A DNA stretch of 64,000 nt, from NCBI RefSeq assembly GCF_021440085.1, contig NZ_JAKCPW010000001.1, forward strand, positions 868,001 through 932,000, given 5' to 3'. Under the pieces are notes generated by a model. It ran no database searches. It worked only from the letters and a program-made list of their open reading frames with translations, and was not told where the DNA came from. Below, piece after piece: positions 44,210 to 52,295 of this stretch; positions within the stretch are counted from its first letter, which is position 1; each line of letters starts with the position of its first letter. The DNA is from Dyadobacter sp. CY261 (GTDB lineage Bacteria; Bacteroidota; Bacteroidia; Cytophagales; Spirosomataceae). Position numbers and translations under genes: made by a program.

Positions 44210-45097
44210 ATGCCTGATTCAGTTTTTCATACCGGCGAGCTGTATGTGCAGCGCAATGCGGGCGAGGAGCATTTCGCAATGCAGAATGGATCGATCGTTA
44301 GAAATGTCATCGCGGGAGGCGCAGCGAACTTCGTTTCCGAACAGCAGTTCTTCTTTGCGGCCAGCCAGGATACGGAAGGCAACGTCTGGGCGTCGGTACT
44401 TTCCGGCGCTCCTGGTTTTGTCCAGCTAACGGATATGCATAGCCTGCTTTTCGATCCCGACCTGCGCAATTCCAATGCAGACGATATTTTCTGGAAAAAT
44501 ATTCATGAGGATGCGACGATCGGCTTGCTGTTCATAGAACTGACAACCCGTAGGCGGTTTCGGGTCAATGGCCGCATCTATCCGCAGGGCAGCCTCTGGA
44601 GGTTGGAGGTTGAGCAGGCATATCCTAATTGTCCGAAATATATCCAACGAAGGGAACTGGTTCACGAAGATGTTGTTGGGCCATCGATCGGTCAGGATCT
44701 CAGGAAATGGATCGACCAGGCCGATACTTTTTTCGTAGCCAGTTCCGACAGTGAAGGTAATCTGGACGCGTCTCATCGCGGAGGAAATCCAGGGTTTGTC
44801 AAATGGGTAAGAACGGACGTTGTGCGTGTGCCCGACTACCAGGGTAATTCGATGTTTAACACATTGGGCAATTTTTATGAAAATCCGAAGGCGGGCCTGC
44901 TGTTTGTGGATTTCAGCAATGGAGAAACCCTGAAAATGTCGGGTAAGGTACAGCTGCATCTGCACGAAGAAAGCGCGGCAGACTTCACAGGAGGCACGGA
45001 CCGTTTCTGGGATTTTAAGATTGAGAAAGTCGTTTTCGAAAAATCACTAGAAAATTTCACAATGCGTTTGATTGATTTTTCGAGGTTTAACCCATGA
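44210..45097 (+). CDS. Pyridoxamine 5'-phosphate oxidase-like FMN-binding protein
   Basis: 295 residues from the ATG at 44210. Two split-barrel (PNPOx-like) units: first SEQQFFFAASQDTEGNVWAS, VLSGAPGFVQL, then QADTFFVASSDSEGNLDASH, RGGNPGFVKW, each with the FxAxSDxEGxxxAS..GGxPGF signature of general-stress flavin or heme-linked proteins. The catalytic function is unclear; such proteins often reduce or bind FMN or F420. It begins 11 bases after gap and is surely in the same operon. Confidence 0.85.
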   Translation: MPDSVFHTGELYVQRNAGEEHFAMQNGSIVRNVIAGGAANFVSEQQFFFAASQDTEGNVWASVLSGAPGFVQLTDMHSLLFDPDLRNSNADDIFWKNIHEDATIGLLFIELTTRRRFRVNGRIYPQGSLWRLEVEQAYPNCPKYIQRRELVHEDVVGPSIGQDLRKWIDQADTFFVASSDSEGNLDASHRGGNPGFVKWVRTDVVRVPDYQGNSMFNTLGNFYENPKAGLLFVDFSNGETLKMSGKVQLHLHEESAADFTGGTDRFWDFKIEKVVFEKSLENFTMRLIDFSRFNP

Positions 45098-45137
45098 AAC
45101 TCGGTGACGTTTATGGATTGCTGCATCTTGTTGCGGG

Positions 45138-45509
45138 TTAATTTTTAGCGAAAAACTCGCCGAAATGCCACAGCACGCCGGAGGGGTCGTGAACAAAGCA
45201 TTCGCGGCCCCAATAGTCGGTGCGGATGGGTACGAGCCGCACATTTTTGTATTTGGATGAAAGATCGACCGTAAGCAACCGGTCCCAGAAGGCCTGCACA
45301 TCTTCCACTTCCAGGAAGACCATGGTGTTGTCGATCCAATCCTTGACAAATGCATCTTGCAGGTAAAAACCATAAGTTCCTGTTTTGAAAAGAGACATGT
45401 CGGGCGACAATACTACTTCCTGAAAGCCCAGGTCGCGGTAGAATGCGCGGGATACTTCGAAATCGGTAGCGCCGATGAACGGGCGGATGGATACTGCGTT
45501 AATTTCCAT
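45138..45509 (-). CDS. VOC-family (glyoxalase-like) protein
   Basis: 123 residues, a single vicinal-oxygen-chelate fold: ATDFEVSRAFYRDLGFQEVV, GTYGFYLQD, then FLEVEDVQAFWDRL, and WGRECFVHDPSGVLWHFGEF at the end. These bind a metal and open or isomerise small substrates, or bind drugs. The set of metal ligands is not clear from the sequence. Convergent to the PNPOx-like gene. Confidence 0.85.
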   Translation of the reverse strand: MEINAVSIRPFIGATDFEVSRAFYRDLGFQEVVLSPDMSLFKTGTYGFYLQDAFVKDWIDNTMVFLEVEDVQAFWDRLLTVDLSSKYKNVRLVPIRTDYWGRECFVHDPSGVLWHFGEFFAKN

Positions 45510-45998
45510 ATGGTATGTATTTTACTTTCCTCCAAAAATAGAATATTGGCACGATCATCCATCTTGATCGAAATCAAAAAATACCTCGGCCTGCAACGGT
45601 GTTTGTAACCCTGCTGAGTGTTTCGGGGGGCGTCATCAGGGTAATTCCCGGTTGTTCTTAAAACCTCTGAGCGCATGGTCTGGGTTAATGGGTTGGCATT
45701 ACCCGAAAATACGAAGTTTGCTGTGTCCTTCGGGCTAGCTGCATCAACAGCAACCGGGCGCTTATTGCATATCAGAGCGTAATCCGTTTAACACAAATTT
45801 GGGAAAGGTGCACGGGATGTGCCTAAATTGATACTTGTTCGATGGTAGAATGGCTTTTGTAGACATAACACCTGGCACTTATCAAAACGTAACGTCGCAG
45901 TTCATCTGGAAATTGACCCGAAAATAAAAACTGAGTTTTTCAATTTCGGCCAGATAGAAAGGTTTTTCCTTCGGGCTGATTCAAGGAATTCATTTCAG
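45510..45998. other. Intergenic region before the MutS-like gene
   Basis: About 490 bases. The last 150 (45849-45998) stay open in frame with the next gene and read protein-like (VHLEIDPKIKTEFFNFGQIE and RFFLRADSRNSFQVISD), with no ATG/GTG/TTG; a different frame has ATG at 45850. The rest, 45510-45845, shows no gene; it must contain the VOC gene promoter and perhaps that of the next gene. Confidence 0.55.
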
Positions 45999-47456
45999 GT
46001 GATCTCGGACAGGACTTTCCGGGATTTGGATCTCGAAGATGTATTCAGATTTATCGATCGCACGCTGTCGCGCCCCGGTCAACAGTATCTGTACTATTTA
46101 CTTCGATGTATTCCGGCAACGAGTGAACGTGCGGCGAGATTGGAAAACCGGATCGACACGTTGCAGGAAAGTCCATCGCTGAGGGCGACCGTTTCCAAAG
46201 AACTTTCGAAACTACACGAGCGCGATGCCTATTACATTTCTTCGCTTTTTCAGGGGGAGCATATTCAAAAGCCGAAGTGGCTGTGGGCCATTCAACTTCT
46301 CGCGGCACTTGCCGTGATCTCAGTTATCCTGTCATTCTTCGTTCCAAAGATTTCAGTCTTGCTGATCATCCTTTTCCCAATCAACATGGGTATCCATTAT
46401 TGGAACAAGAGCAATGTTTACCAGTACAGCAGCTCCATTCCGCAGCTGCTCATCATGCACAAAGCGGCGCGTAGAATACTTGCAAGTGATGCGTTTCAGG
46501 AATATGGCGATGTTTCTGCGTCCATAACTTCACTCGCAAAAATACTCCCGCAAATGTTGATTTTCAAGATTGAAGCCAGGTTGCAGAGCGAAATAGGACA
46601 ACTGGTTGACTATCTTTTTGAATTGATCAAAGCATTGTTTTTACTGGAACCCATTGTGCTATTTTCGAGCCTGCAAAAGCTTGAAACCAGAAAAGAAGAA
46701 ATAGGAACCATTTTCCGATTCATTGGTGAAACGGATGCTGCATTATCGATACTGGCCATGCGTGAAAGCGTCCCATATTTTTGTAACATCACGCATGACC
46801 CCTCAGGTAAAGGGCTGATCGCCCAAAGTGTGTATCATCCATTATTATTCAATGGTGTCTCTAATGATATTTTGTTGAAAGGCAGGTCGGCGCTTCTGAC
46901 AGGTTCAAACATGTCCGGAAAAACCACTTTTATCAGGACAGTCGGAATCAGCGCAATTCTGGGGCAGACATTAAATACGTGTTTCGCAAAAGAGTTTGCA
47001 ATGCCATTTATGCGTGTCGAATCGTCTATCCGAATTGCGGATGACCTGCTCGATGAGAAGAGTTACTATATGGAGGAAGTTTTGGTTTTAAAGGAATTAA
47101 TTGGCAAAAGTGATAACGGTAAGCCGGCACTGATTTTATTGGATGAGATCTTTAAAGGCACTAACTCCATTGAACGCATCGCCATTAGTAAGTCAGTACT
47201 CAATTATTTGCATGATAACGGTAATCTGGTATTTGTTTCAACACACGATAGGGAATTGACTGAACTTCTGTCTGAAAACTACGAACTCTATCACTTTACT
47301 GAAATCATTGACGGTGATCAGATTGCTTTTGACTACAAAATTAAGCCGGGAGTGCTGAACACGACCAACGCGATCAGGATTCTTGCCATTAATAATTTTC
47401 CGCCCCAGATTATCCAGGAGGCGAATGCGTTGTCATTGAAATTGCGCCAAATGTGA
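45999..47456 (+). CDS. MutS-like ATPase (MutS domain V family)
   Basis: 485 residues from a GTG start. The C-terminal ~230 residues are a MutS/ABC-type ATPase: Walker A TGSNMSGKTTFIR, Q/signature region DDLLDEKSYYMEEV, Walker B LILLDEIFKGTNS and the TTHD-type switch VSTHDREL. Upstream it lacks the mismatch-recognition domain and has instead two hydrophobic segments (WLWAIQLLAALAVISVIL and ISVLLIILFPINMGIHY), a known form of MutS-related membrane-associated proteins in Bacteroidota whose role is unclear, probably not mismatch repair. The start is doubtful because the frame is open upstream to 45849 and looks coding. Confidence 0.85.
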   Translation: MISDRTFRDLDLEDVFRFIDRTLSRPGQQYLYYLLRCIPATSERAARLENRIDTLQESPSLRATVSKELSKLHERDAYYISSLFQGEHIQKPKWLWAIQLLAALAVISVILSFFVPKISVLLIILFPINMGIHYWNKSNVYQYSSSIPQLLIMHKAARRILASDAFQEYGDVSASITSLAKILPQMLIFKIEARLQSEIGQLVDYLFELIKALFLLEPIVLFSSLQKLETRKEEIGTIFRFIGETDAALSILAMRESVPYFCNITHDPSGKGLIAQSVYHPLLFNGVSNDILLKGRSALLTGSNMSGKTTFIRTVGISAILGQTLNTCFAKEFAMPFMRVESSIRIADDLLDEKSYYMEEVLVLKELIGKSDNGKPALILLDEIFKGTNSIERIAISKSVLNYLHDNGNLVFVSTHDRELTELLSENYELYHFTEIIDGDQIAFDYKIKPGVLNTTNAIRILAINNFPPQIIQEANALSLKLRQM

Positions 47457-48112
47457 CAGATAACTTATGTTCACCGTAAATTTTCTATATTTGAGAAAAT
47501 GCATTCAGGTGCTGATCTGAATAAGAAAAAGTTAGGTTGGTCATGAAGGCGACGGTCACAGGAGAACGCGGGCAAATTCGGAATTGGTTATTTTTGATAA
47601 CCATGTTTTGTGGTCTTCTGGCTTCACTTGGCGCTGTGTATTCGGCTTCGCCACGTTTTTCTGTCCAGAGAGTTGAAATGCCTGTTGTTGCAAAAACAAT
47701 AACTGAACTAGCAACGTATAGGGCTTTACGACGAGCAAAGGTAAGGGCAATAATCTATTTTTCTGGTCGCGTTCAATCGGCAATTTTAAACACCCTTTCC
47801 AGATTACTGGAACAAAAGATCAAGATATTTCCCCCGACCTATATTTGTTTAATTGTCTTCCTTCGATTTAGTAATCTAAAAATTATCTCTCCCAGCTCAG
47901 ATGATTCAGAGCTAATTTGACCCAGCTGCATACAGCTGGTCACAATCGTCATGGTTTCTTCCTATTGCTTTTTACGTGCTGGGCTTTGTTTTCCAGGCAA
48001 TTGGCTTCGCCTATCCTGCAAATAGCTCGCCGGAGAAGCTGTGGTTTCCATGCTGTGCGTTAGCCCAGCTTCCTTTCCTTTGTCTTATTAATCCAGATAA
48101 TCACGACACAAT
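47457..48112. other. Intergenic region, no gene supported
   Basis: About 650 bases. A 127-codon frame from 47537 and a 75-codon minus-strand frame overlap each other and look like neither a known family nor a neighbour. Two short hairpins (47894-47913 and 47922-47939, the latter with 7-bp perfect arms CCAGCTG/CAGCTGG) lie ahead of the permease gene. Possibly a decayed element. Confidence 0.4.
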
Positions 48113-50500
48113 ATGTTTAAGAACATATCCGCAATTGCATTTCGCAGTTATTATCGAAACAGGCTTTTTGTATTTATCAATATCCTTGGACTTGGAATAT
48201 CAATTTCTTGTTGCATAGCGGGGTATTTCAATTGGAAATTCAAACATGATTGGGATAAAAATCATTTGAACTCCGAAAAAATATACCGGATCCAATTCCG
48301 CTCCACTGCACTTGGTGACACTGTTGACTACGGCGTCGCGCCTATGGCCCTCGCAAAGGAAATACGGACATCGGTGGGAGGAGTGGGAGAAGTGGTGAGA
48401 TATTTTCCAGTTTCTAAGGAAGTCAAGGTCGGAGAAAGCATATTCAAATCCAATCTTGCGTATGTTGACCCGGGTTTTTTTGATCTTTTCACTTTTCCGC
48501 TATTGTCGGGTGTAGCATCAGATTTGCATGATAAAAACAAAATATTCATATCCGAGGAAGCTGCTGTTAAATATTTTAGCACAGCCGATGTTGTCGGCAG
48601 GAAGGTATTGCTGTCCGGTGACGGATCGGCTAGGTTTCTTTCCATCGCAGGCGTATTTGCCAATCAACCTTTTAATTCCAGCTTTTCAAACGATGTAATT
48701 CTGCTTTACAGTAACTTGGAGGATTCATCGGCTGGCGGGCTTATCAATACTTCCAGCTGGGAGCAATGGAACACTACCTTTCTGAGGATAGACAATCCAC
48801 AATTGGTGTCGTACGTAGAAAAAGAGTTGCAAAGATTTGTTTCAATTCAGAACGATGTTCGTCACGGGCCTAAGGTGTCGGGTTTCTATCTTCAAAAATT
48901 TGCCGATATGGCTAACAAGTCAGTTGGCAGACCCGAGGTGCGCTGGCAGCAGACGAGATATGGCATTCCAAACGAGGCGGTTTTAGTACCTAATATCACC
49001 GCGTTCCTCCTGCTGCTACTGGCATGTTTTAACTTTACAAACACGTCGATTTCACTCGCGGGCACCCGTCTCAAGGAAATCGGGGTCAGAAAGACACTCG
49101 GTGCCAGCAAATGGCAGATAGCTTGCCAATTTTTTTTGGAAAACCTGGGGTTGTGCATGGTGGCCCTATTGGTGGGATTGGCAGCTGCGGAGTTAATAGT
49201 TCCGGTATATAATAGTTTGTGGCCATTTTTGAAGTTGGAGATTCGGTATTTTGATGATTTTTACTTCTCAATATTCCTAATCACATTGCTTCTTTCCACG
49301 GCAGTGATGGCTGGCAGTTATCCGGCACTTTATATTAGCTCCTTTAAACCGATTTTAATCTTGAAAGGGAAAGCGAGCCTACGCACTGGCGGATGGTTTA
49401 ATCGCTTACTTCTCGGGTCAACGTTTATGTTATCCGTGCTCGGTGTTGTCTTCGCATTTGCCTTTTATGGGAATTCTAAATTTCAAGCAGACTACAACCT
49501 GGGCTATTCTACTTCTGGTGTTCTTAGTATTACGTTGGATAAGCCAGGTGACTATGCAGTATTTAAGAATTCTATGATTAGTAATGAGGATATTGAGTTC
49601 ATCGCCGGAACAAAAGATCATATTTCAAAAGGTGCCTATGCACAGACTGCGAGATTCGGTGATGTGGAGAAATCGGTGGAGGAAATTGATGTAGGTGAGA
49701 ATTACATCGAAGCATTAGGCATGAAGGTGATGGAAGGAAGAAGCTTTAAAATAGGTTCCGAAACCGACCGTGAAGGGTCTGTTTTGGTGACGGAGGAATT
49801 CGTCAGGCAGTTTGGTTGGCGGGATGGTGCCCTAGGTAAGAGAATTGTATTGGGCGACAGCATTGGGTTGATGGTCATCGGAGTTTTGGATGATATCTAT
49901 ACCCATTCCGTTTTTGAAGCCGTAAGTCCTTTGGTTGTGCGATTTACATCCCCGGCCACATATAGATATGCAATACTGGGCAGTGATCCATCGAAAATGT
50001 CAAGTGTAGAGAGGTGGGCGAAGGCGCAGTGGAAAAGAAACTATCCTGAAAAGTTATATGAGTTTGAATTCATTGATGTCGTAAGGGAATCGGCAAACAG
50101 GGTCAATTTGAATGGGGTTAAGATTGTGGGATGTCTTGCTGTGTTTTCGCTGCTCATTTCTTTAACAGGTTTGTATACGATGGCGTCGCTTAATATCGCA
50201 AGGCGGACTAAGGAAATCGGCATTCGGAGGGTACTTGGCGCAACGACAGGAAATATCATTACGATAGTGAATTATGAATACTTTTCTCTATTAACCATCG
50301 CCGGATTAGTGGGTGGGGTTGTCGGGTACTTTTTGATTGATTTGGTAATGAAGACAATGTGGAAGTATTATCTCAACATTTCCTTTGCAGCAATGGCACT
50401 CTGGCTATTTTTTCTACTCGCCGTTGGTTTTATGATTTTGATATTAAAAACACTTTTCGTAACCTCCATTAACCCGGTTCAATCCCTTCGTTCAGAATGA
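48113..50500 (+). CDS. FtsX/MacB-type ABC permease
   Basis: 795 residues, no prefix domain. Two FtsX units: N-terminal TM around 22-40 (FVFINILGLGISISCCIAG), a periplasmic MacB-PCD domain, TM block near 290-420 with LAGTRLKEIGVRKTLGASKW, and the second block ending with LYTMASLNIARRTKEIGIRR and VLGATTGNIITIVNYEYF. The EIGVRK and EIGIRR motifs are the family's hallmark. An ATPase partner is not present. Slightly more AT-rich than the PadR-linked permease at 35618. Confidence 0.88.
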   Translation: MFKNISAIAFRSYYRNRLFVFINILGLGISISCCIAGYFNWKFKHDWDKNHLNSEKIYRIQFRSTALGDTVDYGVAPMALAKEIRTSVGGVGEVVRYFPVSKEVKVGESIFKSNLAYVDPGFFDLFTFPLLSGVASDLHDKNKIFISEEAAVKYFSTADVVGRKVLLSGDGSARFLSIAGVFANQPFNSSFSNDVILLYSNLEDSSAGGLINTSSWEQWNTTFLRIDNPQLVSYVEKELQRFVSIQNDVRHGPKVSGFYLQKFADMANKSVGRPEVRWQQTRYGIPNEAVLVPNITAFLLLLLACFNFTNTSISLAGTRLKEIGVRKTLGASKWQIACQFFLENLGLCMVALLVGLAAAELIVPVYNSLWPFLKLEIRYFDDFYFSIFLITLLLSTAVMAGSYPALYISSFKPILILKGKASLRTGGWFNRLLLGSTFMLSVLGVVFAFAFYGNSKFQADYNLGYSTSGVLSITLDKPGDYAVFKNSMISNEDIEFIAGTKDHISKGAYAQTARFGDVEKSVEEIDVGENYIEALGMKVMEGRSFKIGSETDREGSVLVTEEFVRQFGWRDGALGKRIVLGDSIGLMVIGVLDDIYTHSVFEAVSPLVVRFTSPATYRYAILGSDPSKMSSVERWAKAQWKRNYPEKLYEFEFIDVVRESANRVNLNGVKIVGCLAVFSLLISLTGLYTMASLNIARRTKEIGIRRVLGATTGNIITIVNYEYFSLLTIAGLVGGVVGYFLIDLVMKTMWKYYLNISFAAMALWLFFLLAVGFMILILKTLFVTSINPVQSLRSE

Positions 50501-50504
50501 TTTG

Positions 50505-50537
50505 ACGGGAAGCGGAGTTTCACCCGCTTCCCGTTTT
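50505..50537 (+). terminator. Terminator after the permease gene
   Basis: ACGGGAAGCGG (50505-50515) and CCGCTTCCCGT (50524-50534) form a perfect 11-bp stem with an 8-base loop, followed by TTT. Directly after the stop codon. Confidence 0.88.
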
Positions 50538-50561
50538 GTGCCAATGCGGTCTTGTAATTAA

Positions 50562-50589
50562 CCCACCGGTTCTTATTGTGCCCGGTGGG
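50562..50589. terminator. Second hairpin between convergent genes
   Basis: CCCACCGG and CCGGTGGG (8-bp perfect arms, 12-base loop). It lies 20 bases from the end of the TPR gene on the minus strand and may stop that transcript. Confidence 0.55.
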
Positions 50590-50609
50590 GGAGGGTGGAC
50601 CATCTCCGT

Positions 50610-51362
50610 TTATTTGATCATAGCTCTGGCTTTATCGGCGCGCTCTTTGGCACCGGGGAGCCCCATTGCGGCCGCCTTGTCATAATACTCGGCAGATTTT
50701 GCATAATCTTTATTCTCCAGGTAGAACTCGGCCATGCTGTCGTACGTGTTGGGCTCTTTGGGTGCCAGGCTAATGTACTTTTCGAAAGCTGCTTTTGCTT
50801 TGTCCATTTCCTTTTTCTCCATATACAGGTAGCCCAGAATGTTGTAATTCGGGGCATATTTCGGGCTCATTTTCGCAAGTTTCTCGGAGTAATCCAATGC
50901 GCCGTCCAGGTTTTTATCGGTATAAAAAGAATGCAGCGAAGCCCATTCCAGTGCCTGAGGCGTTTCCGGATAGGCGGCTATCAATGCGTTCATCGTTTCA
51001 GCAGCTTTCGCAGTAGAATCCTCATGCCACTTCACGATCAGTCCGCGCATTATCTTCTCAGCCTCATTAAGGTTCGTCGCATCGAGGGCCAGCGTTTTGT
51101 CGATCAGCGCTGGCTTTTCGGCTTTGGATGCGTACTGCACGGCATATATGTGGGCCATGAAGAAATTCGGGTCTTCGGCCATGGCTTTGTCGAGCTCTAC
51201 TTTTCCTTCCTTGAAATGGATATTTGAATACAACTCCGAAGCGCGGTGCAACGACGCAATGGCCGTTTTGGATTTAGACGATACAGGCAGGTAAAAATCC
51301 TGAGCTGATACAATGGTGATGCAGCCCCATAGGAGCGCGATTCCTGCAAATAATGTTTTCAT
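50610..51362 (-). CDS. Exported TPR protein
   Basis: 250 residues with a signal peptide (MKTLFAGIALLWGCITIVSAQ). From residue ~45 on, tetratricopeptide repeats are visible, best in YNILGYLYMEKKEMDKAKAA, PNTYDSMAEFYLENKDYAKS and AEYYDKAAAMG. TPRs bind proteins; here in the periplasm. It follows the four-gene conflict cluster by 89 bases on the same strand but has an export signal and a different style, so I do not count it as a member. Confidence 0.85.
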   Translation of the reverse strand: MKTLFAGIALLWGCITIVSAQDFYLPVSSKSKTAIASLHRASELYSNIHFKEGKVELDKAMAEDPNFFMAHIYAVQYASKAEKPALIDKTLALDATNLNEAEKIMRGLIVKWHEDSTAKAAETMNALIAAYPETPQALEWASLHSFYTDKNLDGALDYSEKLAKMSPKYAPNYNILGYLYMEKKEMDKAKAAFEKYISLAPKEPNTYDSMAEFYLENKDYAKSAEYYDKAAAMGLPGAKERADKARAMIK

Positions 51363-51451
51363 AGGATAGATCGGGGTTTACTGCTGATAATTCTAATTTA
51401 CGCTTAATGCGCACCAATACCAAATGCGCCGGGACTGACACGCTCTGCCTC

Positions 51452-52210
51452 TCAAATCTCCACCTCCGCAATAAATTCCGTCACCTTTCCACCCAGCTTG
51501 GCCACCACCGATTCGCGGATTTTTGCGTAAATACCCTCGTTCAATGTGCCGGTACGTGAGCAGTAATCGAGACTGGTTTTGTCTTTGGTCGTTTTGAAGA
51601 AAAGTATCCTTTTGATTTCATTGGAAGAGGTGATCAGGAAAGTCCCGATCTGCAAGGAGACTGCTTCGTTTTCTTGTTTAGCGAGGCCGATCTGGAAGGC
51701 GCCTTTTGAAAGGGAATGGGTATTTTTCTCAAAGACGGTTATTTTGCCGCTGCTGTCCGCCAGGCCTTTTATGGCATTCAATGTTTTGGTGATTACATTG
51801 ATAAACGTGCCTCCAAACGCGGTCAGCAAGATGTCGATAATCACGTTTTCGACCTCGAATACATCATCCTTGGATTCGAAATGAGTAAATTCAGCTCCCT
51901 GGATATTCCAACCAATGTTATTCAGGACTTTGACGAATTCTTCATACCATTCGAGGCTCTGGTCATCGCCGGGGAATTGTTTGTTTGCTGCCAGTTGTGC
52001 CAATAAAACTGAATTAAGTACATCGTCCCGTCGCTGGCCATCTATTTCGGATACGAATGAAACGATGCTTTTGGCGTTCATGAACGATTGCTCTATTCCT
52101 TCGGTTGTCGGCAGGTCTTTGGCTTCAAGGTCTTTCGGTGCGGGAAATGTGTCGTTTAAGTCACCGATTTCCAGATCTTTAAGGTATTTTAAGTGGTCAA
52201 TGTTTTGCAT
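51452..52210 (-). CDS. Unrecognised protein, last gene of the CHAT/STAND/caspase cluster
   Basis: 252 residues, no signal peptide. The N-terminal part has charged helices with many Asp/Glu (YLKDLEIGDLNDTFPAPKDL, EAKDLPTTEG). The middle has one moderately hydrophobic helix (VIIDILLTAFGGTFINVITKTL). The end is predicted beta-rich (FQIGLAKQENEAVSLQIGTF, KRILFFKTTKDKTSLDYCSR). I know no family for it. It starts 85 bases after the caspase gene on the same strand, so it is probably an effector, target or regulator in this system. There is no catalytic motif I can see. Confidence 0.75.
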   Translation of the reverse strand: MQNIDHLKYLKDLEIGDLNDTFPAPKDLEAKDLPTTEGIEQSFMNAKSIVSFVSEIDGQRRDDVLNSVLLAQLAANKQFPGDDQSLEWYEEFVKVLNNIGWNIQGAEFTHFESKDDVFEVENVIIDILLTAFGGTFINVITKTLNAIKGLADSSGKITVFEKNTHSLSKGAFQIGLAKQENEAVSLQIGTFLITSSNEIKRILFFKTTKDKTSLDYCSRTGTLNEGIYAKIRESVVAKLGGKVTEFIAEVEI

Positions 52211-52295
52211 ATTATGTGTTAGTTTAATTATGAGTTTGAAGTTAAATGAGGTGCAGCATCCCGAATAAATGCTGCACCTGTTTTTTTAGAAATCG

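Noticed and set aside
47537..47920. 127-codon plus-strand frame
   Set aside because: No signal or family; overlaps an equally unconvincing frame on the other strand.
50610..51362. TPR gene as fifth member of the conflict cluster
   Set aside because: It has an export signal, a different style and a separate terminator; distance alone does not make it part of the system.
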